Shown: positions 61,034-64,000 of the stretch, in pieces
How the letters are laid out: every line of letters begins with the position of its first letter
Numbering within the stretch: the first letter of the stretch is position 1
DNA from: [Clostridium] saccharolyticum WM1
GTDB taxonomy: Bacteria > Bacillota > Clostridia > Lachnospirales > Lachnospiraceae
Assembly: GCF_000144625.1 (NCBI RefSeq)
Contig: NC_014376.1
Location: forward strand, 3,100,001 to 3,164,000
Length of the DNA: 64,000 nt
Direction of reading: 5' to 3'
The notes under the pieces: generated by a model
What the model was told of the DNA's origin: nothing
Seen by the model: the letters and a program-made list of their open reading frames with translations, nothing else
The model's database searches: none
Program-made: the position numbers and the translations under genes

Positions 61034-61525
61034 TCAAGCTTTCCTCTGGTACATGCGGAAGGTATAGCATAAATCAAAATAAGTCTGTTCATCGCTCTCC
61101 GCCACCATTTCCCATGACAAATCCTGATCCAGATTGGGAAAATAGGTGTCAGCGCTGTACCTATAGTCAATATAAGTCACATGAGCCGTATTACAATATG
61201 GAAGGAACTGCTCATAGACGCTTTGTCCGCCTATGATAAAGCAATCCTCCTCAGGATATTTGCCAAGCTCTTCCATCGCCTCTGTAAGGCTGTGGCAGAC
61301 CACCGCTCCCTTTACTTTGTAATCCGGATTCTTCGTCAATACGATGTTGGTCCTTCCATAGAGCGGCTGTTTTCCGGGAAGGCTCTCCAGGGTCTTTCGT
61401 CCCATGACGATCACCTTTCCCATGGTTTCGTCCCGGAACAGCTTTTTATCCTCAGGAATGGAAACAAGAAGCTGGCCCTGATTGCCGATGGACCAGTTTT
61501 TATCCACTGCAACGATAATGTTCAC
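61034..61525 (-). CDS. folA: Dihydrofolate reductase
   Basis: A 163-residue enzyme reducing dihydrofolate with NADPH. 'IIVAVDKNWSIGNQGQLLVS' at the start, 'VIVMGRKTLESLPGKQPLYG' near residue 38, 'IIGGQSVYEQFLPYCNTAHV' near residue 97. Lies 22 bp after the ThyX-like gene, a fitting pair for thymidylate synthesis. Ribosome site AAAGGAGGGGG. Confidence 0.95.
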   Translation of the reverse strand: MNIIVAVDKNWSIGNQGQLLVSIPEDKKLFRDETMGKVIVMGRKTLESLPGKQPLYGRTNIVLTKNPDYKVKGAVVCHSLTEAMEELGKYPEEDCFIIGGQSVYEQFLPYCNTAHVTYIDYRYSADTYFPNLDQDLSWEMVAESDEQTYFDLCYTFRMYQRKA

Positions 61526-61546
61526 AAGTCACCCCCTCCTTTCCTT

Positions 61547-62170
61547 TTATTCTTCTTCCCCGATGATCAGCTCTTTTGCATAGGGAAGGGTTTCAATCCA
61601 CCGGCAGAAGGTATGCCACTCTTCCAGTTTGTGGCTCCGCCTTGCAAAGTAAATGTTGATCAGGGTTTCGTAATTTAAGGTGCATGTCCTCATCTGGTTG
61701 TAGCTGGAGGGAAGGAGCTGGATTAAATCATACCAGTCCTCCTTTTTCTTTGTCCCGACGTAACGGAGACGGATTCTTTCCAATTCAGCCACCACTGTTT
61801 CCATAAAGGCCAGCGTTCCCTCTGTCATATGGTCATGGCTGAAATCCTGAAGCTCAAAAGGCTTGCTGTGGATCTTATGCATGGTGCTGGTGGAATTGGC
61901 CACGGTAGCAACTTTGTAGGTATCGTATTCTTTCCACCAATACATAGGTGCCGTAATATCCACAGACACCAGTATCTGACGGATGTATTTGCGGTGGTCA
62001 CTTCCGGCCTTTCTTAAGCGTTTTGCAAGGCCAAGATCGTTGGGGCCAAGGATGTATTCTCCTTCTTCGTTATAGCTGCTGTCCATCCGGTCCCAGCTGT
62101 TCATAGGGTTTCTTGCGCCTCTGATGGCATTTTCTATGTTCATAACACTGACTCTTTCACAGTTTAACAT
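61547..62170 (-). CDS. ThyX-like protein (possible flavin-dependent thymidylate synthase)
   Basis: A 207-residue protein. 'DHRKYIRQILVSVDITAPMY' near residue 57 and 'YFARRSHKLEEWHTFCRWIE' near residue 172 recall ThyX, in which an RHRxxS motif and a C-terminal Arg-rich helix bind dUMP. The exact RHR motif is not present, so activity is uncertain. Its folA neighbour supports a thymidylate link. ATG follows AAAGGAAG. Confidence 0.6.
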   Translation of the reverse strand: MLNCERVSVMNIENAIRGARNPMNSWDRMDSSYNEEGEYILGPNDLGLAKRLRKAGSDHRKYIRQILVSVDITAPMYWWKEYDTYKVATVANSTSTMHKIHSKPFELQDFSHDHMTEGTLAFMETVVAELERIRLRYVGTKKKEDWYDLIQLLPSSYNQMRTCTLNYETLINIYFARRSHKLEEWHTFCRWIETLPYAKELIIGEEE

Positions 62171-62258
62171 GGTATCTTCCTTTCTGTTTGATGATTCTGC
62201 CTTTATGGTCCTATATAATTATAGAGCAAAACAACTGTTTCATCCATTGATTTATTTC

Positions 62259-64000
62259 TCAAAGATCCCACAGAATCCTGCTTCCTTTTTCCGTCTTGAT
62301 CACCTGCAGCTTCTTTCCCATTTGTTCCTTTAATTCTGTCACATGGGAAATGATCCCGATCAGTCTCCGTTCTCCGGCCAGCTCCTGAAGGATTTGGACA
62401 GCCTTAAGCCTGGATTCCTCATCCAGGGAACCGAAGCCCTCGTCAATAAAAAGAGCATCCATAGATACATTCCCTGCTGTGCTTTGGATGATATCCGCCA
62501 TACCAAGGGCCATGGCCAGAGCGGCCATAAAGGATTCTCCGCCGGAAAGGGTCTTCACATCCCTTACCTTATCAGTTGCCATGGTGTAAACGTCCAGATC
62601 CAGACCTACCTCTCCCTGCTTTCCAAGGGTCTCCAAATCCCTGCACTGAAGCAGGAACCGGCCGTCTGTCATAACATCCAGACGCTTGTTCGCAGCATGG
62701 ATCATCTGGTTAAAATACTGTCTCTGGACATAGGTCTGAAAATCCAGGCTGGCAGATCCGGTCATTTTCCCATTGGCAGTCTGGAATAGAGTATGATACA
62801 GCCGGTATGTTTCTTCCAGCTGCTCTCTCTCCTTCCACAACCGCCTTAAATTTTCCGCCGCCTGAAAAGCCCGGCTTCCAATAGCTGTGATCCTTGCCTC
62901 TTTCGTCTGCAGCTGTCTCTGCTCCTCCTTCAGTGCCTTTGCCTGCACTTTCCACTGCTCTGTTTCTATTCTTCCGCGCCCCTTTGTCTGTTCCTCATAC
63001 TGGCTGCAGACGGTGCGGGCTTTTAACACCTCTTTTTCATAATTCCCGGTCTCCTGCTCCCACTGCCTCATAATTTCAGGTGTCTGCTTTGCTCTTTGGT
63101 ACTCCTCTTCTCCGGAAAATCCCAGAGTCCCTAAGGCCGCCTGAAAGGCATGATGCGCCTGTTCCATTGCAAGCCTGCACCTCTCCCGGTTTTCCTTTTC
63201 CGAGGTTAAGCGTCCTTTTCCTTCCCTTTCCTTTTCCTGGATATCCCTAAACCGGTGATCCGCCTGCTCCTCTGCCCTTAAAAGCGCTTCCTTTCGTTTC
63301 TCAAACTGCTCCAGTTCTCCCGCAGCCTTTTCTTCTTCCGGATATGGCAGACGCTTCTTTACATGATCCGTCTCTGCCAGGAGGGCCGCCATGCTTACCT
63401 GTTTCTGCTGCCAGTCCTCCCTGCTCTTTTCTTTTTCAAGCTCCAGCTCCTCACGCCTGCTTCTGTCCGCTTTTCGTTCCTCAAGAATCTTCTTTAAAAG
63501 ATGGTCCGCAGCCAAGGCCTCCTCCTCTTCCTTCTCTGCTTCTTTAAGAAGGGAACTGATCTCCTTTTTTTCATGATACAGGCGAAGCTTAAGCTGTTCC
63601 TGAGGATAAGATGCTCCCAGCCATTTTACTTCCTCTTCTTCCAGAAGCCCCCTTAGGAGCTGGAAGGCTTCCACTACCCGGACGGCGGCCTGGGTGGCTT
63701 TGGAACGCTTTTCTTCCGCCTGGTTTCTTGCCCTTTTTGCCTGTTCCACCTCTTCCTGGGTGACTGCCCCCTCTTTCAGGTCCGCTTTTATGGGATGGTG
63801 GGTGGAGCCGCATACGGGACAGGCCTTCCCTTCTTCCAGATCCCTGGCCATAATTCCGGCCTGCACTGCCAGAAATTCCTGAAACTTAATATTGTAATGG
63901 CTTTCTTCCTGTTCATACTCCCTCTGGGCCTGCAAAACAGCTTCCTGGCATTTTTCTTTTTTTATCTCTGCCGCAGCTTCCTCCATGGCCGCCTTTTCAA
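62259..64000 (-). CDS. sbcC: Exonuclease SbcC, 3' part
   Basis: The frame is open to the window edge, covering the C-terminal ~580 residues of an SMC-like ATPase. It shows the zinc hook 'CPVCGSTHHP', long coiled coils on both sides, the signature 'TLSGGESFMAALAMALGMAD' and Walker B 'DALFIDEGFGSLDEESRLKA'. With SbcD it cleaves hairpin and protein-blocked DNA ends. The start and Walker A lie outside. Confidence 0.93.
   Translation of the reverse strand, partial: EKAAMEEAAAEIKKEKCQEAVLQAQREYEQEESHYNIKFQEFLAVQAGIMARDLEEGKACPVCGSTHHPIKADLKEGAVTQEEVEQAKRARNQAEEKRSKATQAAVRVVEAFQLLRGLLEEEEVKWLGASYPQEQLKLRLYHEKKEISSLLKEAEKEEEEALAADHLLKKILEERKADRSRREELELEKEKSREDWQQKQVSMAALLAETDHVKKRLPYPEEEKAAGELEQFEKRKEALLRAEEQADHRFRDIQEKEREGKGRLTSEKENRERCRLAMEQAHHAFQAALGTLGFSGEEEYQRAKQTPEIMRQWEQETGNYEKEVLKARTVCSQYEEQTKGRGRIETEQWKVQAKALKEEQRQLQTKEARITAIGSRAFQAAENLRRLWKEREQLEETYRLYHTLFQTANGKMTGSASLDFQTYVQRQYFNQMIHAANKRLDVMTDGRFLLQCRDLETLGKQGEVGLDLDVYTMATDKVRDVKTLSGGESFMAALAMALGMADIIQSTAGNVSMDALFIDEGFGSLDEESRLKAVQILQELAGERRLIGIISHVTELKEQMGKKLQVIKTEKGSRILWDL

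Noticed and set aside
62710..63882. Frames in other phases within sbcC
   Set aside because: Shadow frames of a strongly biased coiled-coil gene with Walker B and zinc-hook motifs in the main frame.

Overview
The window looks like a chromosomal segment of an anaerobic, spore-forming member of the Lachnospiraceae (Clostridia), possibly Lacrimispora-like. The basis is the gene families: cotJ spore coat genes, spoIID and a SpoIIQ-like gene, a T-box ahead of ileS, anaerobic NrdD, NfnAB, rubrerythrin, a DUF6472 protein, a DUF3793 protein and a GGGtGRT/NifU-like pair. The species is an inference. Most genes are on the minus strand with moderate GC; a few islands are much richer in AT.

Layout. 1-4045: the 5' part of nrdD and an FtsA-like ATPase. 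4046-8469: a cotJABC spore coat operon whose third gene, cotJC, is split by a 2,629-bp element carrying a large serine recombinase, a divergent 52-residue protein and an RsiV-like protein. Joining the two flanks at a shared 6-bp core restores one unbroken 202-codon CotJC frame, as in the sigK 'skin' elements. This is the main discovery of the window. 8509-12900: a FAD/Rieske oxidoreductase, a degenerate GGDEF-EAL protein, a CBS-pair protein and a SpoIIQ-like protein. 12924-17076: an AT-rich 4.1-kb island between spoIIQ and spoIID, bounded by 19-bp direct repeats at the 3' end of spoIID. It holds integrase and transposase debris and a giant propeller/LamG/5'-nucleotidase protein.

18114-24840: glgP, ileS with a T-box leader and a consensus promoter, then an unexplained 0.5-kb stretch with its own promoter and many hairpins, which I propose is a large structured RNA. 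24844-33400: pncB, an acyltransferase, tRNA-Glu, rplY, DUF3100 and Crp genes and several gene remnants. 33423-43802: a run of small carboxypeptidase-regulatory-like (Ig-fold) proteins and a Maf-type (DUF115) glycosyltransferase, followed by a complete-looking CMP-legionaminic-acid pathway (LegB, LegC, PtmE-like, NeuD, NeuB, NeuC, NeuA). A sigma-K-like promoter precedes it, so spore-surface or flagellin glycosylation are the two main hypotheses.

43813-55393: an M20 peptidase and a sulfur-metabolism block (cysK, patB/malY, metB-like, Rrf2, LysR, metY), rubrerythrin, an Fe/Mn SOD-family protein and the GGGtGRT/NifU-like pair. cysK has a leader that encodes a 31-residue peptide with three consecutive Cys codons and a terminator, which looks like cysteine-dependent attenuation. 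55552-64000: an NlpC/P60 wall hydrolase, a MATE transporter, NfnAB, folA, a ThyX-like protein and the 3' part of sbcC.

All function calls rest on reading motifs by eye; no database search was run.
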